Origin: a virus
Reading direction: 5' to 3' (one strand)
Length of the DNA stretch: 64,000 nt
Virus record (IMG/VR): IMGVR_UViG_3300025154_001031
Coordinates: 1 to 64,000 of that record
Under the pieces are notes generated by a model, which was not told the origin of the DNA, searched no databases, and saw only the letters and a list, made by a program, of their open reading frames with translations. A program made the position numbers and the translations under genes. Every line of letters begins with the position of its first letter. Position 1 is the stretch's first letter. Below, one piece after another: positions 24,068 to 30,962 of the stretch.

Positions 24068-24223
24068 ATGAAACACGGCAAAAACCCAACAGCCAAGCAA
24101 AAGGCTGTTATGAAAAAGTGCAGGCTGAACCCGGATAACTGGTTGGTTGTCAAGAACCTGCAGACTGAATTGCACATCATTAACCGGGAAACGGGGCAGG
24201 CAAGGGTACTTAAATTAGTGTAG
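24068..24223 (+). CDS. DUF6906-type small phage protein, 51 aa
   Basis: MKHGKNPTAKQK, LNPDNWLVVK and IINRETGQARVL are the landmarks of a small, basic family found widely in Bacillota prophages; function unknown. Start at 24068 with GAGGAGG 9 bases upstream. The family name is from memory and should be treated as probable. Confidence 0.6.
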   Translation: MKHGKNPTAKQKAVMKKCRLNPDNWLVVKNLQTELHIINRETGQARVLKLV

Positions 24224-24237
24224 ACGGGAGGTAGACC

Positions 24238-24513
24238 ATGAAGCCGGAGCAGAAGAAGAAGAAAATTATTGAACTGGTAGGAAAGAGGTACTGGGAGATT
24301 TATAACAAGGGAGACAGATCATGGGACAGGTTATCCGAGGTTTCAAAAGACATCCTTATGCAGGACGCTGAAATATATCTTGACGCTGCCGGATACTTTG
24401 ATTTATGCGACGAAATAAACTCACTGCCCTCAAACCTAAACGGCGATATTTGTCCGAAATGCCTTGATATTGTTACGGATAAGCTGCCACAAACGCTATA
24501 TGACCAGGCTTAA
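24238..24513 (+). CDS. Hypothetical protein, 91 aa
   Basis: A basic N-terminus (KPEQKKKKIIELVGKRY) is followed by an acidic helical part and a single CPKC pair near the C-terminus. GGGAGG lies upstream of the ATG. It overlaps the RusA-like gene by 14 bases. Not recognised. Confidence 0.5.
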   Translation: MKPEQKKKKIIELVGKRYWEIYNKGDRSWDRLSEVSKDILMQDAEIYLDAAGYFDLCDEINSLPSNLNGDICPKCLDIVTDKLPQTLYDQA

Positions 24514-24985
24514 TCTTAGCCTAAAGGAATATAACCGGTTGATTGGTAAGACTAAGAAGGGAAAACGGGCATCTAAGCCCGTAACCCTTCCCTTAGCGCA
24601 GGCGCAGTGGGATGCAAAGCTCTTCCCGGGTGGCGTGTGGATTCAGATACCTTTCTCGCCGCCGTCAATGAATGAGTGGAAAAACTGGCACTGGGGCAAG
24701 CAGGGTAAGTATAAAGATGAGTTGTCAGACGCTATTTCTAAGTTGGCTATATGTTTTGGCCTGCCCCAGTTTGAGCGGGCAACTATACAGTTTATTCACC
24801 ACTTCAAAACTAATCGGCTCCGGGATCCACAGGACAACTATGCACCAAAGTTTCTCATGGATGCCTTAGTCAGGGCAGGCATTCTGGTAGACGATAACGG
24901 GGAACTGGTGACGGTGCCGGTGGCTGAATTGAAGGTTGACAAGGAAAAGCCTAGGAGTGAAATATTTATCTGGAGGCGTAAGTGA
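24500..24985 (+). CDS. RusA-like Holliday junction resolvase
   Basis: The family core is visible: FSPPSMNEWKNWHW (residues 54-67), then RLRDPQDNYAPKFLMDAL (about 112-129) and GILVDDNGELV, matching the D-x-DN-xx-K-xx-D-x-L and DD metal-binding pattern of RusA endonucleases that resolve branched DNA. Length 161 is slightly longer than E. coli RusA because of a basic N-terminal extension. The ATG at 24500 overlaps the previous gene and has no clear ribosome-binding site, so translation is probably coupled. Confidence 0.75.
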   Translation: MTRLNLSLKEYNRLIGKTKKGKRASKPVTLPLAQAQWDAKLFPGGVWIQIPFSPPSMNEWKNWHWGKQGKYKDELSDAISKLAICFGLPQFERATIQFIHHFKTNRLRDPQDNYAPKFLMDALVRAGILVDDNGELVTVPVAELKVDKEKPRSEIFIWRRK

Positions 24986-25389
24986 TGGGTAATTGCATTA
25001 ATATACTCGACAGAAACGGAAATATAATCGGCCAAGCAACACATGGTCTTTGCTGTGGATTTTACGTTGACGATATAGTTAAGCGGTACAATCCAGAATA
25101 CAATATGTTTTCCATGAAGGACATAAATGAGCAGTTGAAGCCAGCTTTTAATAACGGATCACCAGAAGACTTAATTATATTACATTTATTTATGAACGAT
25201 GAGTCAACATTTGACGAAACTGATTTGCCGCATTTTGAGAAGGCTATCACAAAACTTAAGTCAGACAATAGAATTCATGAAAATATAAAAATGCACTTAA
25301 CGGCCTACATGAAAATACTTAAAGAACTTGGATTTATGCGTACAAAATACGCAGGCACATTTGCCGCGATTGCGGTGAGTAAAAGTTGA
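24985..25389 (+). CDS. Hypothetical protein, 134 aa
   Basis: The N-terminal third is beta-rich (NCINILDRNGNIIGQATHGL), the rest helical. Ends in an Ala-rich hydrophobic stretch (TFAAIAVSK). Start ATG 24985 overlaps the RusA stop. Not recognised; slightly more AT-rich than its neighbours. Confidence 0.5.
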   Translation: MGNCINILDRNGNIIGQATHGLCCGFYVDDIVKRYNPEYNMFSMKDINEQLKPAFNNGSPEDLIILHLFMNDESTFDETDLPHFEKAITKLKSDNRIHENIKMHLTAYMKILKELGFMRTKYAGTFAAIAVSKS

Positions 25390-25413
25390 GGTTTTTATTG
25401 GGAGGTTGGTTGA

Positions 25414-25605
25414 ATGACCTTTAGTTTAGGATTAGCTATTGGACTGGCTGTAGGATGCATATTTGGCATGGTTGTCGCCTCCCTGATGGTAGCGGCCAAG
25501 GAGGAAGAGCTTTGCCCAAGGTGTAATTCTGGCATGATCAGAGAATCATGTTCTTGGTGCGGTTATGAGGTAGGTGATAAATCATGTATTATGTCAGAGA
25601 ATTAA
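25414..25605 (+). CDS. Membrane-anchored zinc-ribbon protein, 63 aa
   Basis: Residues 3-26 are one membrane helix (SLGLAIGLAVGCIFGMVVAS), followed by a zinc ribbon (CPRCNSG ... CSWCGYE). GGGAGG lies upstream of the ATG. It overlaps the next gene by 22 bases. Function unknown. Confidence 0.55.
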   Translation: MTFSLGLAIGLAVGCIFGMVVASLMVAAKEEELCPRCNSGMIRESCSWCGYEVGDKSCIMSEN

Positions 25606-25766
25606 TAGAAATTCTATTGGGAGAAGAAGAATATACCACCCTACATGCTACCGAGGATAAAGAAGAAGCAACTGATATGGCCGTACAAGGCGTTATGTTT
25701 GGCCGTGATTGCCAGGTAGTTGATGATTGGGGTGAAATAGTTTGGGAACCGTTGATTGGTGATTAG
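25584..25766 (+). CDS. Hypothetical acidic protein, 60 aa
   Basis: A short acidic alpha/beta protein (RELIEILLGEEEYTTLHAT, then VVDDWGEIVWEP). GAGGTAGGTG precedes the ATG within the upstream gene. Not recognised. Confidence 0.45.
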   Translation: MYYVRELIEILLGEEEYTTLHATEDKEEATDMAVQGVMFGRDCQVVDDWGEIVWEPLIGD

Positions 25767-25786
25767 TTATCAAAGGAGGGGGCGGG

Positions 25787-26073
25787 GTGTACTATCGTAA
25801 CTATAAAGTAGAGCTAACAAACCATGCTTACAATCGTTACCGTGAGCGGGGGGGTACAGGAACCGCAAGAAGCTGCTCAACAAGGTGGTTAACCTGGTTA
25901 ACGACACGATTAGATCCGCTGGAGGACTAAAGTTTTCGCGCAATGGTACGGCCCTGCTTCATTTGGGTGGTGGATATATTGCAGCTTTGAGGATTGAGCG
26001 AGGGGTGTTGTCTGTTAGGACGATAATTTTGCGGGGTGGCAAGAGGGAGGTTGAAAGGGTTGCAGCTTGTTGA
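25787..26073 (+). pseudogene. Frameshifted small protein gene (break in a G7 run)
   Basis: From GTG 25787 (GGAGGGGGCGGG upstream) the frame reads VELTNHAYNRYRERGG, a DUF4258/toxin-like beginning, and then leaves the natural path at seven G residues (25848-25854). The continuation YRNRKKLLNKVVNLVNDTI...LHLGGGYIAAL lies in another frame up to 26073. One extra G (or two fewer) would join them into a protein of about 95 residues. This may be a sequencing error, a decayed gene or a phase-variable tract. The downstream piece is also readable from an internal GTG at 25885. Confidence 0.55.
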
Positions 26074-26098
26074 GGTTAGTGGCAGGGGAGCGATATTA

Positions 26099-26407
26099 AT
26101 GCTTTCACAGCTTTCAGAACAGGAACTAAGTGAACTGGGATTTTACGAGATACTTCTTGAATGTGTGCGGGAGCAGGAAGTAAGGGAAAAGAGACTAATG
26201 CAGTTTATCGAAGAACTTAGTATAACAGACCTGCCGGGTTTTTATGGCCCTGATATACGAGATATTGAAAACCCTCCGCTATGGCGCATGGTCAACTTCA
26301 AAACCGTCAAGGATGCCAGAAAGTCAACGGCTAGGAATTTTAGGCGGAATAGCTGGCATAGGCCGAGAAGTAGGCTTTGGTCAGGCGAGAGGAAAAGGGA
26401 GGCGTGA
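26099..26407 (+). CDS. Hypothetical protein, 102 aa
   Basis: An acidic helical first half (LSQLSEQELSELGFYEILLE) and a very basic tail (RNFRRNSWHRPRSRLW). The ATG at 26099 has GGGGAGCG upstream; a TTG at 26051 behind GAGGGAGG is an equally possible start that would overlap the broken gene before it. Not recognised. Confidence 0.45.
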   Translation: MLSQLSEQELSELGFYEILLECVREQEVREKRLMQFIEELSITDLPGFYGPDIRDIENPPLWRMVNFKTVKDARKSTARNFRRNSWHRPRSRLWSGERKREA

Positions 26408-26410
26408 GTT

Positions 26411-26695
26411 ATGTCAACAGCATGTATGGTAGCAGGAAGAGGAAGCAGATTGCCCCAGGATGTAGTTGGTGTCTTTATTACTGGAGCATATTCTCCTGGA
26501 TATATACCGCAAGCGTTTAGTATACCCTTTCTTACCGATTTACCTGCGCCTGATAAAATGATTAGGCCGGTAAAAAGAAAGGCTAGGACTAAGCCAGTAG
26601 CTAAAGCCAAGCGTAATAATAAACGCGTTATCGCCAGGCTTAAAAGGCGCAGGCGGAAGATGGCCAAAGCGTCCAGGGTGAGGAATAGGAGGTAA
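26411..26695 (+). CDS. Basic-tailed hypothetical protein, 94 aa
   Basis: The first 55 residues are hydrophobic and Pro/Gly-rich. The last 40 are almost entirely Lys/Arg (from RPVKRKARTKP to RNRR), typical of a nucleic-acid binding tail. GGGAGGCG precedes the ATG. Not recognised. Confidence 0.45.
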   Translation: MSTACMVAGRGSRLPQDVVGVFITGAYSPGYIPQAFSIPFLTDLPAPDKMIRPVKRKARTKPVAKAKRNNKRVIARLKRRRRKMAKASRVRNRR

Positions 26696-26698
26696 GTT

Positions 26699-26881
26699 AT
26701 GTTTTGGATGGTAATGGGTTTGGTGCTGCTTTTGATTGTCGTATTGATAATCCGCAGGTCCAGAAAATCAAAATTAAAAGGTAATAGCGGATCGTCGTGT
26801 AGTTTCTTTGACTTCTTTGGTGGCTCAGATAGTGATGGCGGCGGTTGGTTTGATAGTGGCGGAGACGGAGGTGGTGATTAA
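26699..26881 (+). CDS. Small membrane protein with Gly/Ser/Asp tail, 60 aa
   Basis: One membrane helix (residues 2-18), a basic stop-transfer stretch (RRSRKSKLK) and a Gly/Ser/Asp-rich tail ending GGDGGGD. AGGAGG precedes the ATG. Resembles many small host and phage membrane proteins with low-complexity tails; function unknown. Confidence 0.5.
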   Translation: MFWMVMGLVLLLIVVLIIRRSRKSKLKGNSGSSCSFFDFFGGSDSDGGGWFDSGGDGGGD

Positions 26882-26885
26882 AACA

Positions 26886-27014
26886 ATGGCTAAATGGTGC
26901 AACCTCTATAACTGCTGGTGTGATGAGGCAGAAGGTATTGCAGAGTACGAAGGAGATTGTAGTTATGAGTGTAATCATTGTGATGATTGCGAGGAAGTAG
27001 AATATAAGGATTGA
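26886..27014 (+). CDS. Small cysteine-rich protein, 42 aa
   Basis: An ATG at 26886 opens a 42-residue frame with seven cysteines (WCNLYNCWC, CSYECNHCDDC) and many acidic residues, enough for one or two zinc or iron sites. It lies in the same operon direction directly after the membrane protein gene. Recurring small Cys-rich frames of this type are known in Bacillota phages. Upstream ribosome-binding signal is weak (GGAGGTGG at 26869). Confidence 0.5.
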   Translation: MAKWCNLYNCWCDEAEGIAEYEGDCSYECNHCDDCEEVEYKD

Positions 27015-27025
27015 TAAGCAACACA

Positions 27026-27059
27026 AGCCAGGCGTTAACCTGGCTAATACATATTTTTT
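27026..27059 (+). terminator. Possible terminator before the late regulator gene
   Basis: AGCCAGG (27026-27032) pairs with CCTGGCT (27039-27045), and a run of T follows after six bases (27053-27060). The gap before the T-run makes it weaker than the others. Confidence 0.45.
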
Positions 27060-27073
27060 TGGGGGTGGATTTG

Positions 27074-27538
27074 ATGCAGGAATTAATAAAAGAGTACAAG
27101 CAGTCGATTAGGAATTTGCGTACAGCCAAAGTGGTACCGGTGGAGTGTAATAGTATGATTTCGGACACCATTTGGTCCATCGGAATCATGGAAACCGGGA
27201 GAATCCCGGGTACTAAGTGGACAACCGCCAGATGGGCAAAGGATAAGCGGGAAATACCAGTAGACATGCAGAATATGGCTAACTACTTAACCACTAAAAG
27301 AACTGCAGTTCAACCACTCTCCGATAAAGACAAGGAAATACTGGGAAATTTATTAGCCACCCTAACTGATCGGGAGAGGGAAGCATATTATCTTGTTCGA
27401 GGAGAAAAGTTTTCTTTCTCTCAGGCTGGGCGGTATATGGGCTGCAATAAGGGTAGCGTTCAAAATTTTGTTCAAAGGGCAGAAAAAAAGATTCAACTTG
27501 TCGTACGAAAGCAAACTATGAGTAGAGGGGTAATTTGA
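27074..27538 (+). CDS. ArpU-like late transcription regulator (sigma region 4 type)
   Basis: The C-terminal part (LTDREREAYYLV then FSFSQAGRYMGCNKGSVQNFVQRA) is a sigma-70 region 4 helix-turn-helix, as in ArpU/RinA-type proteins that switch on phage late genes. The N-terminal half is helical. ATG at 27074 behind GGGGGTGG. It sits at the end of the early region just before packaging genes, exactly where such activators lie. Confidence 0.7.
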   Translation: MQELIKEYKQSIRNLRTAKVVPVECNSMISDTIWSIGIMETGRIPGTKWTTARWAKDKREIPVDMQNMANYLTTKRTAVQPLSDKDKEILGNLLATLTDREREAYYLVRGEKFSFSQAGRYMGCNKGSVQNFVQRAEKKIQLVVRKQTMSRGVI

Positions 27539-27711
27539 TGCGGAAGGTTGTTGGTGCAGACCCTTTGAAAGTAAGTCCAATTCTTCCGCAGGATTTTCGC
27601 TGTGTGAACGGCGAGTGGATATATGAACCCGGTTGGCATAAAAATATCATGGTTAAAACAAAGTCTGAGGAACTGGCTGAACTGCAACAACGCAAGAAGA
27701 AAAGAAAATGA
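27538..27711 (+). CDS. Small hypothetical protein, 57 aa
   Basis: An ATG overlapping the previous stop (TGATG) opens a 57-residue frame with a mixed first half (VSPILPQDFRCVNGEWIYEPG) and a charged helical tail (SEELAELQQRKKKRK). Coupled start and coding-like composition support it. Function unknown. Confidence 0.5.
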   Translation: MRKVVGADPLKVSPILPQDFRCVNGEWIYEPGWHKNIMVKTKSEELAELQQRKKKRK

Positions 27712-27791
27712 GAAGCCGCCTGTTGAGGGTGACTTTGTATATTTTACTTCCCAGAGGTAAAGCTAAGGCATATACCATGGGAGGGTAAAAA

Positions 27792-27968
27792 GTGCCTGAA
27801 CTGAAGGAAATATTGAATAGAATTGAGGAACTGCGTCAAAAACTACACGAATTAGGTATGGCTAAAGGTTTAGCTGACCCGGAAGTTTTGGCCGCAAGTC
27901 AGATGCTTGATGCGGTACTGAATGAGTATTACAGATTGATGAAGAAGAAAATGGAGCCGCCTGAGTAG
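27792..27968 (+). CDS. Spo0E-like aspartyl-phosphate phosphatase
   Basis: A 58-residue two-helix protein that matches the Spo0E family: IEELRQKLHELG as helix 1, then VLAASQMLDAVLNEYYRL with the signature S-Q-x-L-D (residues 36-40). Spo0E-type proteins remove the phosphate from the sporulation master regulator Spo0A and so delay sporulation. GTG start with GGGAGGG upstream. Encoded on a phage it could hold the host out of sporulation during infection or lysogeny. The length and motif fit well; the effect on the host is inferred. Confidence 0.7.
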   Translation: MPELKEILNRIEELRQKLHELGMAKGLADPEVLAASQMLDAVLNEYYRLMKKKMEPPE

Positions 27969-28071
27969 GGCGGTTTTACTATGTAAAATATTGTTGGGAT
28001 TTGTCGGAAAATTAATAAAGGATATGCAACCCTCTTGCCGAATGTTGTTGGTGAGAGGGGGTGAGAAGAAT

Positions 28072-28398
28072 ATGAAAACGCAAGAAATTATTTATAAAAT
28101 ACTTGAAGTCTTGGACGAAGCGCTTGATCAAAACAATCCTGATTTTTCTAGTATTAAGCATGAAAATTTAGGAATTAGTAAGGAAAGATGGTCCTATGCG
28201 TTAGAAATGATGCAAGACGCCGGATTAATAAAAGGTGTTGTTTTTGTCAGAGGTGGTAATAATAGGGCGCCAATTAATAGTTTTATTGATAATATGAACA
28301 TAACTTTGAATGGTATAATGTACCTTGCTGATAATTCAACGTCGGCTAAAGTTTATAAAGCGGCAAAAATGCTTAAAGACGTGATACCAGGTTTATGA
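28072..28398 (+). CDS. YjcQ-family protein
   Basis: A winged-helix-like small protein: IIYKILEVLDEALDQN, then ISKERWSYALEMMQDAGLIKG and the C-terminal ITLNGIMYLADNS..KVYKAAKMLKD block typical of YjcQ proteins of Bacillota prophages, possibly regulators. ATG 28072 is chosen for the AGGGGGTGA upstream; an earlier start at 27991 lacks one. Followed by a strong terminator that ends the early region. Confidence 0.65.
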   Translation: MKTQEIIYKILEVLDEALDQNNPDFSSIKHENLGISKERWSYALEMMQDAGLIKGVVFVRGGNNRAPINSFIDNMNITLNGIMYLADNSTSAKVYKAAKMLKDVIPGL

Positions 28399-28402
28399 AA
28401 AC

Positions 28403-28424
28403 AAGAGCCTCCGGGCTCTTTTTC
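28403..28424 (+). terminator. Terminator between early and packaging genes
   Basis: AAGAGCC (28403-28409) pairs with GGCTCTT (28414-28420) around a short TCCG loop and runs directly into TTTTTC. Confidence 0.8.
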
Positions 28425-28458
28425 TTTTGACATAAGCATCCTGAGAGAAGGTGAGGTG

Positions 28459-29430
28459 ATGTCAGATGTAGACTGGAAAATAATCCGAGAAGAATTTAAA
28501 AGCACAGATATATTGCTCAAGGATTTAGCAACCAAGTATGACCTTAAAGAAGGTACTGTCCGCAGTCGAAAGAACCGAGAAGGATGGGTTCGCGTTGCAA
28601 CGCAGGGCGATAATGCAATGCAACGCAACGCAGATACATGTAACGTTACAGAGATCGTTGCAACGCAGGAAAAGCCGGAGCCCTTCCCCGGCCAGTGCGA
28701 AGCTATCGGCCATAAGTCTGGTGAAAGGTGCAAGAATAAAGCCTTGGATGGTGAACGCTTCTGTAAGGTCCACCTTGATGGATGGGAAGGTCAGTGTACA
28801 GCTCAATCGAAACAGACCAGGGAGCGCTGCAAGAAGAAGGCGGAGCCCGGTAAAGATAAATGTAAGTTTCACGGGGGGAAGAGTACCGGGCCACCACTGG
28901 GTAGTAAGAACGCTCTAACCCATGGAGCATATGAAACTATTTGGATGGATCAATTAGACGATGAGGAGCAGGAACTTGTAAAATCAGTGGTTCAGGACAA
29001 GATAAAATTATTGGAAGTAGATATACAGCTTTTGGCTATCCGCGAAAGGCGTATGATGAAACGAATAGCTAATCTTGCAGGACTTGACTATACGGTAGTA
29101 AAACTTAGGTACGAAAAGGGCGAAAGTCCTATGGGCCATATAGATAAAGTAAGCAAAGAGGAGCAAGCCACCTTAGGCCAGATACAAGAAATTGAGCGAG
29201 AACTAACCAAAGTTCAGGCTGAGTATACAAAAAAGATAGCTCTAAAACATAAAATGGAAATGGATATACAAGATATGGAGCTTAGGAGAGAAAAGCTTGA
29301 ACTGGACAAGAAAAAGGCGCTAAAAGAAAGCGGTGATACGGATGGACAGAGGAATGAAGTAACCCTGACACCAGGAGAACGGAAGGTAAGAATTGATGAG
29401 CTTATCGCCAAAAGAGGAGCAAGAACTTGA
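28459..29430 (+). CDS. Terminase small subunit-like DNA packaging protein
   Basis: An N-terminal helix-turn-helix (STDILLKDLATKYDLKEGTV) is as in small terminases that bind the packaging site. Two tandem Cys/His units follow: CEAIGHKSGERCKNKALDGERFCKVHL and its partner from CTAQSKQTRERC to CKFHGG, cited here by their ends (residues 80-105 and 112-137). Next come GSKNALTHGAY, a landmark of this family, and a long helix. The zinc-finger-like double unit is widely seen in this type of small subunit. Overlaps the large subunit gene by 35 bases. Confidence 0.75.
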   Translation: MSDVDWKIIREEFKSTDILLKDLATKYDLKEGTVRSRKNREGWVRVATQGDNAMQRNADTCNVTEIVATQEKPEPFPGQCEAIGHKSGERCKNKALDGERFCKVHLDGWEGQCTAQSKQTRERCKKKAEPGKDKCKFHGGKSTGPPLGSKNALTHGAYETIWMDQLDDEEQELVKSVVQDKIKLLEVDIQLLAIRERRMMKRIANLAGLDYTVVKLRYEKGESPMGHIDKVSKEEQATLGQIQEIERELTKVQAEYTKKIALKHKMEMDIQDMELRREKLELDKKKALKESGDTDGQRNEVTLTPGERKVRIDELIAKRGART

Positions 29431-30961
29431 GAAACTACTCAAAGAAGAGAAACAAGATAGGGCCCGCGAAAAGTTAATTAATTTTACGACGTACACTTAC
29501 CCGAAATATCAAGTTAACTGGCATCACCGTATACTTTGTGATTACCTGGACCGTTTTGTTAGTGGGGATATAAAGAGGCTTATGGTGTTTATGCCCCCGA
29601 GGAATGGAAAGTCAGAGCTTGTTTCTCGCAGGCTTCCGGCCTTTATTTTAGGCAGAGACCCAAATGCAAGCATCATAGCGACAAGCTACACTGCTGACCT
29701 GGCAAGCATGATGAACCGGGATACTCAGAGGATAATTGATGATGATAAATACCTTGAACTATTCCCAAAGACAAGGCTTTTTGGTTCAAATGTTCGGACC
29801 GTAGCGAAGGGGAGCTATCTCAGAAATTCAGATATTTTTGAGATAGTAGGCCATAGAGGTGTTTATAAAAGCGCAGGTGTTGGCGGTGCCATAACAGGTA
29901 TGGGTTGTGTTTTTGGCATTATTGATGACCCGATTAAAAACAGGGCAGAGGCTGAATCTCCGACATACAGGAAAGGCCTATGGGACTGGTACACATCGAC
30001 TTTTTACACCCGCCTAGAAAAGGATGCTCGGGTGTTAATAACCCTCACGCGCTGGCATGAGGATGACCTTGCGGGCAGATTATTAAAACTTGCCCAAGAG
30101 TGCCCGGATGCAGACCAATGGACCGTAGTAAATTTTCCGGCCATTGCCGAAGATAATAGACATCCTGACGATCATAGAGAGACCGGGGAACCGCTGTGGC
30201 CTGATAAATACCCACTGAAAGAGCTTCTGAAAATGAAGGCGACAATGGGCAGTTATGAGTGGAACGCTCTTATGCAGCAACGCCCCAGTGTTGCCGGTGG
30301 CAATATATTAAAGCGCGAGTGGTGGAGATACTGGCAGATGTCTGGACAGGACTTACCCCCGGTTACTGTAAAGCTGCCGGATGGTGAGTTTATTTTAGTT
30401 TATCCGGAGAACCTACCACTTGGCTTTGACGAACAAATACAGTCCTGGGATATGGCCTTCAAGGACACAAAAATAAGTGCTTATGTGGTCGGGCAAACAT
30501 GGGGCAGAAAAGGCGCTGATAAGTACCTACTTGACCAAATAAGGGATAAGCTTGACTTTGTAAAAACGATACAGGCAGTCAGGACATTAACGGCAAAGTG
30601 GCCTAAGGCTATGGCAAAACTGGTAGAGGATAAGGCAAACGGGCCAGCGGTTATCTCAGCCTTGAAACGTGAAATAACCGGGCTAATTGAGGTAAAGCCT
30701 GATGGTAGTAAAGAAGCCAGGGCCTTTGCCGTATCGCCTCAGATAGAGGCAGGAAATGTCTATTTGCCCCATCCGATGATCTACGGCTGGGTAAATGACC
30801 TCGTCGAGGAAATGACCAACTTCCCGAATGGAACATACAAAGATCAGGTTGATACTCTGACGCAGGCCCTGTCAAGGATGGCCGGGAATAGAATACCGGC
30901 TAAAGACTTACTGGATGGCGTAAACAATCCGCGCAACGAATCGGCAAGTATGGGGTGGTAG
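29396..30961 (+). CDS. Terminase large subunit
   Basis: The DNA packaging motor. The ATPase part carries a variant Walker A PPRNGKSE (about residue 66), a Walker B-like GIIDDP (about 175) and the coupling region TLTRWHEDDLAGR. The RNase H-like nuclease part starts at QSWDMAFKDT (about 351) and carries further acidic residues (VEDKANG, and DQVDTLTQA near the end). A length of 521 is normal. The ATG at 29396 follows GGAAGGTAAG. Adjacent to the small subunit and portal, as usual. Confidence 0.9.
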   Translation: MSLSPKEEQELEKLLKEEKQDRAREKLINFTTYTYPKYQVNWHHRILCDYLDRFVSGDIKRLMVFMPPRNGKSELVSRRLPAFILGRDPNASIIATSYTADLASMMNRDTQRIIDDDKYLELFPKTRLFGSNVRTVAKGSYLRNSDIFEIVGHRGVYKSAGVGGAITGMGCVFGIIDDPIKNRAEAESPTYRKGLWDWYTSTFYTRLEKDARVLITLTRWHEDDLAGRLLKLAQECPDADQWTVVNFPAIAEDNRHPDDHRETGEPLWPDKYPLKELLKMKATMGSYEWNALMQQRPSVAGGNILKREWWRYWQMSGQDLPPVTVKLPDGEFILVYPENLPLGFDEQIQSWDMAFKDTKISAYVVGQTWGRKGADKYLLDQIRDKLDFVKTIQAVRTLTAKWPKAMAKLVEDKANGPAVISALKREITGLIEVKPDGSKEARAFAVSPQIEAGNVYLPHPMIYGWVNDLVEEMTNFPNGTYKDQVDTLTQALSRMAGNRIPAKDLLDGVNNPRNESASMGW

Positions 30962-30962
30962 A

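Noticed and set aside
27729-27788. 19-codon frame before the Spo0E-like gene
   Set aside because: Too short, with weak start signals.
28525-28930. Several minus-strand frames over the small terminase gene
   Set aside because: They are shadows of a coding region with clear HTH and Cys/His motifs.
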